A stretch of 11,172 nucleotides of DNA from Dunaliella salina (Eukaryota; Chlorophyta; Chlorophyceae; Chlamydomonadales; Dunaliellaceae): the NCBI GenBank assembly GCA_002284615.2, contig MU069716.1, positions 250,553 through 261,724 on the forward strand. The letters are read 5' to 3'. Position 1 is the stretch's first letter. Each line of letters begins with the position of its first letter. The notes beneath the pieces were generated by a model. The model was not told the origin of the DNA, made no database searches, and saw only the letters and a list, made by a program, of their open reading frames with translations. Position numbers and translations under genes: made by a program. This document shows, in pieces, positions 1 through 6,589 of this stretch.

Positions 1-280
1 TCCCCATCAGAAGCAGCACACAGAGGATTCCTTACACCAAAATCATACTCCCTGTGGTTGCTTGGCTGCCTGCCCCGCTCTCCCCGAAGCTCAGGCAGCT
101 CTACTCGGCCATCAGTCGCGCTTTAGTGAGTACGTCCAATATCAATTAGGATAAGCGAACATTCTTAATAACTGGCTCAGCCAGTTCCATCAGAGCTAGA
201 TAAATATCCAGTCCAACTGACAAAAATACCCAATCCAGGATACTGCAGCAATCTAGCAATAACAATAATATGACGTGACA
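1..280 (-). repeat. Left LTR copy (3' LTR of the minus-strand element), cut by window start
   Basis: This is the partner of 3457-3736, with 7 mismatches in 280 bp. Read in the gag direction the shared block begins TGTCACGTCA, a TG start as expected for an LTR, and includes an ACGT-core box (TGACGTGACA on the plus strand, 271-280) and an A/T-rich stretch with TATTTATC. If the purine-tract candidate near 339-348 is the real priming site, the LTR would extend to about 335 and the right copy would lack its outer ~55 bp. The outer end on the left lies outside the window. Confidence 0.85.
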
Positions 281-338
281 GCTGTCATGCGAGATCACTG
301 TCCTATACATTTCACTGACCTGGCGGCACACAGCACTA

Positions 339-348
339 CCCCCCTAAT
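339..348 (-). promoter_or_regulatory. Candidate polypurine tract
   Basis: In the gag direction this reads TTAGGGGGG followed by TAGTGCTGTG, the only clear purine run just upstream of the left LTR. Polypurine tracts prime plus-strand synthesis immediately before the 3' LTR. Here it lies ~58 bp from the edge of the block shared by both LTRs, so either the LTR is longer than the shared block or this tract is not the primer. Confidence 0.35.
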
Positions 349-398
349 TCTTAGCAGATGGACAGAGGACTCAGACGAAGTACAGATGCTAAGAATTA
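345..398. repeat. 12 bp inverted repeat (possible hairpin)
   Basis: TAATTCTTAGCA at 345-356 is the reverse complement of TGCTAAGAATTA at 387-398, with a 30-base spacer. It lies in the 3' non-coding part of the LTR element, overlapping the purine-tract candidate. It could fold in the element RNA; function unknown. Confidence 0.5.
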
Positions 399-1093
399 TC
401 AAGTAAATGTCTCAAGTGCCTAGGATGAATGGTTGACAGGTCAGTGAGCAAGCAGGCAGGCATGAACCCAGTTGAGAAACACATTTGACGATGATTGGAC
501 TTAAAATGACTTCGACAGGCACTGGAAGTGGTACTTTCAAAGGATTGCCACTTGTCAACCAGCTCAAATTGTCTGCACAACTCTTCAGGAGTTCTCAGCC
601 AAAATTTTCAAGCACCAGCACACATCAAGACGACCCTCCAGCAGCATATTTCACACATGTCTAGATGCCAGGAAACACCATCCATCTCACTCATATCTTA
701 TCTCTAGCAAGCATAGCTGCTGCCTTCCCATATCACTGCTCAGTTGGCTCCAGACCACAAATTCCCCCAGGATGCGCGCCTCCGAAAGTGGGTAAAGTTG
801 CCAACCAAAGTGAGAAAAATCAGTGTCAACTCAGCCAGGAAATTTCAAAATCCAATCAAGTGGTTGGCGTCAATAATCTCCTGCATGAGACAGAGCTTCA
901 AGGAGAGGCAAGAGTGACTTCTGAAAGGGCGAGTAAGTCAGCAGCACAACAAAGCCAGTCAGTCCCTGCAGTTCAGAGCAGATGAACCAACAACTTAACC
1001 TGCTCAGCCCATCTCCTCGAATTGTAGTGACTCTGCGAGCTCAAGCAGACTCAAAAGAAGGCTAAAGCAGTTCAGATGTGCTGCACTGGTATG
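349..1093 (-). other. 3' non-coding part of the LTR element
   Basis: About 745 bp between the gag stop codon and the purine-tract candidate. Only short ORFs occur (for example 389-580 minus and 665-985 plus), and none shows a recognisable domain. An autonomous element would carry pol here, so this interval is the basis for calling the element non-autonomous. No tandem repeat was seen in it. Confidence 0.6.
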
Positions 1094-2380
1094 CTATGTT
1101 GGACCATGAAAAATGCTTGTGTGTTCCAGCAAAGATACAGCAGCCTTGGTGTTCATGTTGATTGTAAGAAGGCTGTCAGGCTGTGTTTGCAACAGGTGCA
1201 GCAGTTTTTCTTTTCCAAGTGCTCTTAAAGGTACCTCCAGGGTAGTGGGTGCTGGTGCGCATGTGTTTGTAGTGCTGGAGGATGCATTGCACTCTGCACC
1301 ATCTTGAATGGGAGCAGAAAATGGCACAGCTGTTGTTGCATATTTTGCAGGTGGCACATGCATAGTTGAGCACGATCTTTGTGCTTGCTGCAGCTCATCA
1401 TCAGCAGAAAAGATTGGGTTGTCCAGCATGGTAGCATTCACTTGAAAAGTCTGTGGAGTTGCCAAACTCTGCTGAAGTGGTGGGTGAGGGCTTCTCTCAA
1501 AGTTGGGCCCATAGCACAGCACATTGCGCAAGTGAATCCTTCCGCACTCTTGGCACAGTCTGCGTTTCCTGCAAAGCCGAGGACACTGAACTCCAGCAGC
1601 GAGCTGCTCATGTTGGCACAGATCACCCCCCAGCTGCGAGCTGCTGGGCATGTGATGGTGTCGGTGCATTTTCATTTCACAGAGCGCCTCTTTGTAACCT
1701 AGCAGAGTTGCCTTAAGCATTGTCAATTCCTTTGTTAACCTCTCCACTTTGTCTTCCAGTGGCTCTTTGGTCAGCAATGCTGCTGGTGGTTGAGCAGGCT
1801 TACGTGCAAGGCTGCTGATTTCAGGTGCATGTAATTGACTGTACCTCCTGGCAAGCAGGATGGACTCTTGCAGCAAAGCTCTGCCATGCATTAGGTCTGA
1901 TTTGATCATCCTAGCCAGGTCAGGAGCATTCTTTTCCACAGCCGCAATGAACTGCCTCACCGCTTTCTTTTCGTTGATGTCTGCTTCCTTGGCCAGCTGC
2001 TGGAATGTCATTGCGAATGCAGCCACATGCTCTCCTTGCTGCAACTCCATACTGTAAAACTGCTGCTCTTTGTCACCTGAGATGTGCTCAAACTCTGCAG
2101 ACAAGGCTTTCAGTGTCAGAGACAGCAGCGCGTCTTCTTTGTTAGACTCAGCAGCTTCAGCAATGATGGATTGCTTCTGCTCTCGAAACCATAAATATGC
2201 ATAGGACTTGAAAGGAAAGCATGTATAACTCATCACTTGAAACAGCTGTGCTGCACTGAGATTCATGGTGCACTTGGTGCAGAAGTACCAGGCAGACAAA
2301 TTATGCAGGAATGCATCCAGGTCATCTGTGCCTGGATCACCTCTGAACCGAGGAGGCATGGTGAAGTTGACAGAAAGCAT
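1094..2380 (-). CDS. gag: Retrotransposon Gag (capsid/nucleocapsid) polyprotein, intact
   Basis: A 428-residue ORF from an ATG at 2380 to a TAG at 1094-1096, uninterrupted, in contrast to every other coding remnant in the window. Residues ~8-180 look like a Ty3-type Gag core: it opens with PPRFRGDPGTDDLDAFL, the usual P-x-F-x-G...D-x-F start of the retrotransposon Gag domain, followed by mostly helical sequence with the tryptophans W31 and W64. Residues ~206-233 form a heptad-like Leu/Lys/Glu segment (possible coiled coil). A cysteine/histidine cluster follows at 266-289 with a near-CCHC knuckle (C276, C279, H283, C289) in a basic context (RKRR, 271-274). The C-terminal ~135 residues are Ser/Thr/Gln/Pro-rich without a recognised domain; there is no protease DTG motif. 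Known: Gag packages element RNA into cytoplasmic virus-like particles. Inferred: pol functions come from another element. The start is the first ATG of the frame; the alternative M8 would also keep the core. Confidence 0.82.
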   Translation of the reverse strand: MLSVNFTMPPRFRGDPGTDDLDAFLHNLSAWYFCTKCTMNLSAAQLFQVMSYTCFPFKSYAYLWFREQKQSIIAEAAESNKEDALLSLTLKALSAEFEHISGDKEQQFYSMELQQGEHVAAFAMTFQQLAKEADINEKKAVRQFIAAVEKNAPDLARMIKSDLMHGRALLQESILLARRYSQLHAPEISSLARKPAQPPAALLTKEPLEDKVERLTKELTMLKATLLGYKEALCEMKMHRHHHMPSSSQLGGDLCQHEQLAAGVQCPRLCRKRRLCQECGRIHLRNVLCYGPNFERSPHPPLQQSLATPQTFQVNATMLDNPIFSADDELQQAQRSCSTMHVPPAKYATTAVPFSAPIQDGAECNASSSTTNTCAPAPTTLEVPLRALGKEKLLHLLQTQPDSLLTINMNTKAAVSLLEHTSIFHGPT

Positions 2381-2595
2381 ATCTCTCGCGGGAATCTAGG
2401 ACGCGTCTATCTAATTTCTAAAACATCATCAACTCATGAGAACTCCGGGGAGGGCAAGTAGCAGCAACCAAATCGAACCCAACTAAACAACCAACTAAAC
2501 TGCAGGATTCAATGTCATGCCATGTGGGCTGATAACAGGGATGCATCGCAGGCATGGCTCACGACCGCATGGGTCCAGGAGAACCTTTTTTTTTA

Positions 2596-2847
2596 TGTTA
2601 GATAGGCAGCTTGGGCCTTGATATGTCCCCGGTTCCATCCCTTAAGGCAGCTCAGGCCTTGCACCCACATGTCCCTGGTGCCAACCCCATAGGCAGCTTA
2701 GGCCTTGGTGGAATGTCCCTGGTTCCATCCCTATAGGCAGCTTAGGCCTTGGCACCAAATATCCCTGTTCCATCCCTATAGGCAGCTTAGGCCTTGACAC
2801 CAAATATCCCTGTTCCATCCCTAAGGCAGCTTAGGCCTTGACACCCA
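2596..2847. repeat. Tandem array, unit 44-45 bp, six copies plus degenerate ones
   Basis: The core GGCAGCTTAGGCCTTG recurs at 2605, 2646, 2692, 2736, 2781 and 2825 (spacings 41, 46, 44, 45, 44), each followed by a variable CACCAAATAT/CCC part and GTTCCATCCCTATA. A degenerate core is at 2919 and a further fragment (GATTCCATCCCCACAGGC) near 2944. Each unit has an AGGCCT palindrome. The middle three copies are the most alike, as expected for an array still expanding or homogenising. It sits in the element leader, where packaging or dimer signals usually lie; that role is inference. Confidence 0.85.
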
Positions 2848-3088
2848 AACAAGTTCCCATCCCCACCAAACTCTCTCTCTTCAATCACAACTCTCCCTTC
2901 AAGATCAGATGCTCAAGAGGCAACTCAGGCCTTGCGCACCGTGGATTCCATCCCCACAGGCAAATGTGTGGGAGGTGAATGTGCATGTGGCGAATGTGAT
3001 GTGCTTGCACAGCAGGAGGATGCTTGCATGACCCGAAGGCCAATTCAAATGTTCGGGGCATGTTCTGAAAGGCACTTCTGAGGCTATT

Positions 3089-3182
3089 CTGTGGCAACAC
3101 TGGGCCTTGAATCTCTCATTCTCAGGCATCACTGGACTCGGTGGCTACTGAGCTTTGCTTCTGGCTGTGGCAACACTGGGCC
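3089..3182. repeat. 18 bp direct repeat pair
   Basis: CTGTGGCAACACTGGGCC occurs at 3089-3106 and again at 3165-3182, 76 bp apart, both in the leader. The flanks differ, so it is a short local duplication or two copies of a protein/RNA contact motif; nothing decides between these. Confidence 0.7.
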
Positions 3183-3456
3183 ATCTTCCATCGGCATACT
3201 GACCTTCAGACTGAGCAAGGCCTTACTGAAGCTCCACAATCTCGTCCATCATCGAGAGCCAACTCCGAAACGTCTCCCATTCCCACACGCATGCTGCATC
3301 GCGCGAGATACCGCACAGTAGGATAGGTTGGCTTGAGAGTTATTGAGAAGTAGAAATGGTTTGAGGTCCAGGGGCTAGGTAACTCTAGCGCAAAGGACGG
3401 AACCGCTGTTTCCAGCAAGTCCCAGGGGAAGTGATTCTGTGTTGGTTCAGCTGCTC

Positions 3457-3736
3457 TCCCCATCAGAAGCAGCACACAGAGGATTCCTTACACCAAAATC
3501 ATACTCCCTGTGGTTGCTTGGCTGCCTGCCCCGCTCTCCCCGAAGCTCAGGTAGCTCTACTCGGCCATCAGTCGTGCTTTAGTGAGTACGTCCAATATCA
3601 ATTAGGATAAGCGAACATTCTTAATAACTGGATCAACCAGTTCCATCAGAGCTAGATAAATATCCAGTCCAACTGACCAAAATACCCAATCCAGGATACT
3701 CCAGCGATCTAGCAATAACAATAATATGACGTGACA
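3457..3736 (-). repeat. Right LTR copy (5' LTR of the minus-strand element)
   Basis: Matches 1-280 with 7 substitutions. The match ends abruptly after GTGACA at 3736, where the left copy continues GCTGTCATGCGAG and this copy continues TGGCTGTTGCGGC. In the gag direction the LTR therefore starts TGTCACG at 3736. Its inner end (near 3440-3457) cannot be fixed because the left copy runs off the window. Divergence between the two LTRs is low, indicating a fairly recent insertion. Confidence 0.85.
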
Positions 3737-3738
3737 TG

Positions 3739-3920
3739 GCTGTTGCGGCTGAATTTGTTCTTTTTTCTTTTCCAGAAGTGCGGCTGTTGCGGCTGAAATC
3801 AGCCGCGTCAGACTCAAAATAGACTCAAATGTACACATTAAGAAGTGCGGCTGTTGCAGCTGAAATCAGCCGTGTTCAGCCGTGGGGTTTTCAGCCGTGG
3901 ACTTTTTGCTGTTCAGCCGA
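3739..3920. repeat. Cluster of CGGCTGA/TCAGCCG palindromic motifs
   Basis: TCAGCCG occurs at 3799, 3866, 3876, 3891 and 3913, and its reverse complement CGGCTGA at 3746 and 3790. The two join as a perfect inverted repeat CGGCTGAAATCAGCCG at 3790-3805; a near copy (CAGCTGAAATCAGCCG) is at 3857-3872. A ~35 bp segment beginning AGAAGTGCGGCTGTTGC is repeated at 3775 and 3841. The cluster starts within a few bases of the right LTR edge. It may be a small dispersed palindromic element or the pre-existing target. Confidence 0.7.
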
Positions 3921-3969
3921 GGCCAGAAATTTCTGACGTGGTTGCACATTGTTTGCCTCAGCCATGGGG

Positions 3970-4060
3970 CTCACTTTTAGTGTCAGTGCTGACTCTTGGG
4001 TCTTCCCTTCATGCATGCTGGTTGTTGTCTAGCTTAGACTTTTGCTTGCTTGCAACTGGC
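3970..4060 (+). repeat. Weak LINE 3'-end remnant
   Basis: TCTTCCCTTCATGCATGC...TAGCTTAGACTTTTGCTTGCTT resembles the 3' end of the plus-strand family-A LINE copy (CCTTCCCTTCATGCACGC...TTGCGTAGACTTTTCTTTTC at 6050-6105) in order and spacing. There is no coding part. The similarity is short, so this is only a suggestion. Confidence 0.35.
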
Positions 4061-4112
4061 TGAATTTGCACAACAGCATGGAGCATCTAGTCCTGCTCAG
4101 TATCTGGTCCAG
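4061..4112. other. Unassigned spacer
   Basis: Short stretch between the LINE-like remnant and the tail of the next LINE. No feature was seen. Confidence 0.4.
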
Positions 4113-4430
4113 AGAGGGAAAGAAAGAAAAAGAATGGATGCAGCCATGGAGCCGTCAGCATGAAAGGAAGGGGCTTTAACCAGCAAGTTAGACCCCCGGA
4201 TCTAAGAACCCGAGGCCCTCAAAACCTGTACTAGCCTAAGGGAGATCCAGGAAAAGAGCTAATGAGGATCTGTGCCACCATGCTGCTGGATGCCTGCACT
4301 CTCCAACTCCTGCTTTCCACTGCTCTCCACCGCCGCGCACCCAGCAAAACCCTTCCAGAAGCCCCATGAAGATGAAGAGCCTGGTGTTAATCAAGCATTT
4401 GGTGTAATTTGGATACATGTTAATTAAGCA
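4113..4430 (-). mobile_element. Outer LINE (family A), 3' part: C-terminus, 3' UTR and tail
   Basis: On the minus strand the segment aligns with the intact-looking 3' end at 6590-6941: a stretch matching the HGASGR region, a decayed ATCC(C/T)CATTAG stop context (plus-strand CTAATGAGGATC near 4259-4270), then a 3' UTR with AGGCTAG, a GAGGGCCT-like block, CTTCC-TTTCATGC and a C+T tail (plus-strand AGAGGGAAAGAAAGAAAAAG, 4112-4131). Reading frames are broken. At about 4430 the family-A similarity stops at the codons that continue, almost without gap, from the other family-A fragment at 8182-8640. I therefore read the two as one LINE split by LINE B. Confidence 0.6.
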
Positions 4431-4680
4431 TTTTTTTCCACCTACCCAAGGCAGATAGTAACGTCACATCAGGGCCTTTGCTAAAGGAAGAAAACTGCCC
4501 CAGAGGGAAAGAAGGAACAGCAGGCGCTAAGTCACGCGAGGTCGCGTGAAAGATCAGGGCTCCTACAAAACGGATAGAGAGAGGCAGCAAAGGGTCTGAA
4601 GCCCTACGGGGAGAGCCTAATAAGGAAGTCATGGTGTGGTCTGCCGCAACGAAAGGGTGTCCAGGCGTTCATGAGTGCTG
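4430..4680 (+). other. Probable upstream part of LINE B, no domain recognised
   Basis: About 250 bp between the outer LINE A junction and the RNase H domain. By position it should be LINE B coding sequence between reverse transcriptase and RNase H, but no open frame or motif confirms this. A 70-codon minus-strand ORF at 4420-4632 has no recognisable content and is not called as a gene. Confidence 0.35.
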
Positions 4681-4686
4681 AAGCAC

Positions 4687-5065
4687 TTGGATGCCTCAGC
4701 ATTCCCTGAGACAACAAGAAACTCCACAAAAGTACATGGAGCTGGGATTATTAAAACCAGCTGAACTGGCAGCAGTTGTTGCTGCTCTCGTCATTGAGTA
4801 GAACATTGCATCAGACAGCCTTACCTCTTTCAACCAAATGCGTAAATAACTTCTTCACCCTGAGAAACACCTCAGGCACATCCAAGGAGACGTCCTTAAA
4901 ATGATTTCATCTCTCATTAGCAAGACTCATACCAAAATTTACTTCTACAAAGTGAAGTCTCATGCTGGCATCGCTGGAAATGAATGTGCAGATGCTATTG
5001 CCAAACATCAGGCATATCAAGCCAACGATTGCGTGGCAGATACTGAGATCCCTGGTGCAGGTCCG
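4687..5065 (+). pseudogene. LINE B ORF2 fragment: RNase H domain (broken)
   Basis: All four acidic positions of an RNase H fold can be placed: D at 4690-4692 (context LDAS, standing for the usual TDGS), E at 4763-4765 (PAELAA), D at 4814-4816 (SDSL) and D at 4991-4993 in KVKSHAGIAGNECADAIA. The domain would remove the RNA strand of the cDNA hybrid in LINEs that carry it. It is dead: the first Asp lies in a different frame from the other three, and in-frame stops occur at 4799-4801 (TAG) and 4847-4849 (TAA). The open part from 4901 ends artificially at 5089 because another LINE was inserted after codon GP at 5065. The family is clear from motif order; identity to a named LINE clade cannot be stated. 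Confidence 0.8.
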
Positions 5066-5345
5066 ACACAAAGCCCTTCATCACTCTAGAGCATGCAGTG
5101 ACCCAACATTCTCACACCATAACCAGACTTAAAACCCGCAGGTCAAGAAACCCAAACAGGAATAACAAAGTTTATTTTGCACATCATCTTAATTGGTGTG
5201 GTCGGTACCAGTTACAATGAGTATACAATTACACCCTTAATGAATCTGGGCTTGACCGGAGGCACCAGCCTGCGTAACTTTTGTACGTCATGTGTCAATC
5301 CGAATAAAAGCTATATATTCGGAATCTTGAGAACGAGAGGAATCG
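5066..5345 (+). pseudogene. Family-A LINE ORF2 C-terminal fragment (broken)
   Basis: The frame from 5066 reads DTKPFITLEHAVTQHSHTIT and on to RNPNRNNKV; it then shifts by one and continues as LHIILIGVVGTSYNEYTITP to about LGLT (~5255). The sister copy has the same order (HSHTITRL, NNKVTLHTILIGVGGT, LGLTKQKAK). Beyond ~5255 the similarity fades, with stops. This is the region after the zinc finger, of unknown function in such LINEs. It is non-functional because of 5' truncation and a frameshift. Confidence 0.7.
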
Positions 5346-5934
5346 ATTGATGAATGGATGAGAGGTGGTCCCTCGAAGGGTTTGGACTTTTTGGGACCCC
5401 CCCTCCATAATTTTTCTGAGCCACATTCTGGAAGCTTTAGAATAACCAATGGATTTATGAGCTTGAAAACGTGGATTGGCACCCTCCTTAAGGAAATTGG
5501 GTAAAATCAAAAGTCTCCGTACATGGATCAGTGTTAATGCCACATGTGCATGGGCACAGGTTGCTGGGGGTGCGGAGGCATACATGCAGCAAACAAATGC
5601 AAACTTCTATGATAGTGACAATGTATAATACATCCTGGCATGGTGAAGTCAGAAGGGCAGTTTATGGACTTGCAAGCCAGTTGTGGGTGCCTGAAAGGGC
5701 AGGTTTGCATGGGCGTCCGTTCACCAGTTTTTGCCCAATAACTCTGCTCCAACTCAATGTCTGATTACGATGAGTATGCAGATTGACAGCTATTCCAAAA
5801 AGGAGCAGATTGGTACCCTTATTGTGGGGAGGGGGGCAGTATTTGGGGGGGAGGGGGGGTGGGTGGTCCTTTTAGGCCTCCCGCCGTGAATTTTGACATG
5901 ACGCTCACTACTTTATTTTTTCAACCCTCCTGCC
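5345..5934. other. ~590 bp of unidentified sequence inside the family-A copy
   Basis: The sister copy at 6590-7307 has about 150-200 bp between the corresponding points, so most of this stretch is extra. It has no long ORF: the 60-96 codon frames on both strands lack recognisable motifs. It contains a GGGACCCCCCC run near 5394 and the G-rich tract at 5826-5863. Its edges are approximate (similarity fades at ~5345 and returns at ~5935 with ...PRDPH). It may be a second insertion or a transduced genomic segment. Confidence 0.5.
5826..5863 (+). other. G-quadruplex-forming tract
   Basis: Five G-runs of 4, 6, 7, 7 and 3 bases, separated by A, CAGTATTT, A and T, lie in 38 bp. This satisfies the usual G3+N1-8 quadruplex pattern on the plus strand. 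It is in the unidentified insert, and no gene lies near enough to suggest a regulatory role. Confidence 0.75.
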
Positions 5935-6109
5935 TGACCAAACCTCGAGATCCCCATTTGATCTGTTCCTGGCTCTCTTCCTAGGCTAGCTGTCTCTAGT
6001 GTAGGTTCTGAGGGCCTTCTGTTGAGGCCTCTAGATTTCCAGTTAGAGGACCTTCCCTTCATGCACGCGGCCTTTGGCTTGCGTAGACTTTTCTTTTCTT
6101 TTCTTTTCC
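5935..6109 (+). other. Family-A LINE stop region, 3' UTR and TTTTC tail
   Basis: It starts with ACCAAACCTCGAGATCCCCAT, the decayed counterpart of the codons for SNPPDPH, where the stop has become TTG. It then runs through CTAGGCTAG, GAGGCCTCTA, CTTCCCTTCATGCACG and the conserved 20 bp at 6069-6088 into CTTTTCTTTTCTTTTC. The reverse complement of 6590-6735 matches throughout, defining the family's ~150 bp 3' UTR. Confidence 0.75.
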
Positions 6110-6589
6110 TGGTGGAAATCCATTTACACACCTCTTCTGGCTAGCCAAGGATGAAAAAAAAGTGTATACAGGTGCATCTACGGGCCCCCACTTGACTCCA
6201 ATCTCACCTGTTTCCCCAATCTTCAAGATGCCCTCAAATCCCATACTATAGTATGCATTTTGAACACAAGCTTGGCCAATGCCAAAACAGGCTATCACTT
6301 TTACTATCTTAACTTATTACCGCAAGCAGATAAAAAATCAGCAACGCCTTCAGAAGTAAGCCCAACATTTTTGTACCCATGAAGCATACCATCCGGCAAT
6401 ACTGCACGGGCACCCTCTACAACCAAAAATATGCAGTACGTTTTAGAATGTCAACTGATCCATCTTGCCCCCTCTCAGGCTGCCATCATTTGGACAACAC
6501 GTTACACATGCTCTCAGGCTGCCAAAACCATATCATCTCCAACATGAGAACTGAACGCCATAACAATGCAGGCAGAATGATTACAAAAG
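6110..6589 (+). pseudogene. LINE B ORF2 fragment: linker and zinc-finger region (broken)
   Basis: The fragment resumes from the RNase H part with GGNPFTHLFWLAKDE, passes through a frame-shifted stretch (NLQDALKSH, HKLG, FYYLN) and reaches an open part at 6379-6589 with TIRQYCTGTLYNQKYAVRF. It ends in a Cys/His motif C-X4-C-X7-H-X4-C at 6466-6522 (CPLSGC...LHMLSGC), followed by ERHNNAGRMITK. Such Cys/His motifs close the ORF2 of many LINEs and are thought to bind nucleic acid. At least two frameshifts precede the open part, and the frame ends early because of the insertion at 6590. Confidence 0.7.

Larger units (their letters stand above)
2381..3456 (-). other. 5' leader of the LTR element
   Basis: About 1.08 kb between the right LTR and the gag start, unusually long for an LTR element leader. 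It holds the 44-45 bp tandem array (2596-2847) with degenerate extra copies to ~2960, a T-run at 2587-2594 and an 18 bp direct repeat (3089-3106 and 3165-3182). Short minus-strand ORFs (2885-3100, 2905-3132, 3206-3475) show no domain and are not called as genes. A primer-binding site could not be assigned with confidence. Confidence 0.55.
1..3736 (-). mobile_element. Non-autonomous LTR retrotransposon with gag only (TR-GAG-like)
   Basis: Seen: 1-280 and 3457-3736 are direct repeats at a constant offset of 3456 with only 7 substitutions and no indels. Between them lies a single large minus-strand ORF of Gag type, a ~1.1 kb leader on its 5' side (2381-3456) and ~750 bp on its 3' side with no long minus-strand ORF. 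Known: LTR elements with LTRs and gag but no pol are described in plants as TR-GAG elements and are mobilised in trans. Inferred: this is such an element, transcribed right to left, with the right repeat as 5' LTR and the left as 3' LTR. No pol-like motif (DTG protease, YxDD reverse transcriptase, HHCC integrase) was seen in 349-1093. The left LTR is cut by the window edge, so full length and target duplication cannot be given. An alternative is an internal deletion derivative of a full Ty3-type element. Confidence 0.8.
5066..6109 (+). mobile_element. Family-A LINE 3' end inserted in LINE B (plus strand)
   Basis: The left edge is the LINE B codons ...PGAGP; the right edge resumes as GGNPFTHLFWLAKDE at 6108. 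The insert begins in mid-ORF at DTKPFIT and ends in a 3' UTR with GGCCTTTGGCTTGCGTAGAC (6069-6088) and a (TTTTC)n tail (6089-6107). These match the minus-strand copy at 6590-7307, which has DTNPFIT at the corresponding place and the same 20 bases at 6603-6622. It is a severely 5'-truncated copy, as target-primed reverse transcription produces. Any target duplication is at most 2 bp (CC). It contains ~590 bp absent from the sister copy. Confidence 0.75.

Noticed and set aside
665..985. 106-codon plus-strand ORF in the 3' part of the LTR element
   Set aside because: It is antisense to the element, without a domain, and composed of low-information sequence.
3444..3462. GGTTCAGCTGCTCTCCCCA as the tRNA-complementary primer-binding site (in antisense)
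   Set aside because: It ends in CCA and has GGTTC like a tRNA 3' end, but its last six bases are also present at 1-6 in the other LTR copy, so they would be inside the LTR. No tRNA match could be confirmed.
1..3736. The paired 280 bp repeats as a segmental duplication unrelated to retrotransposition
   Set aside because: Orientation, spacing, the TG start and an intact Gag between them fit an LTR element better.
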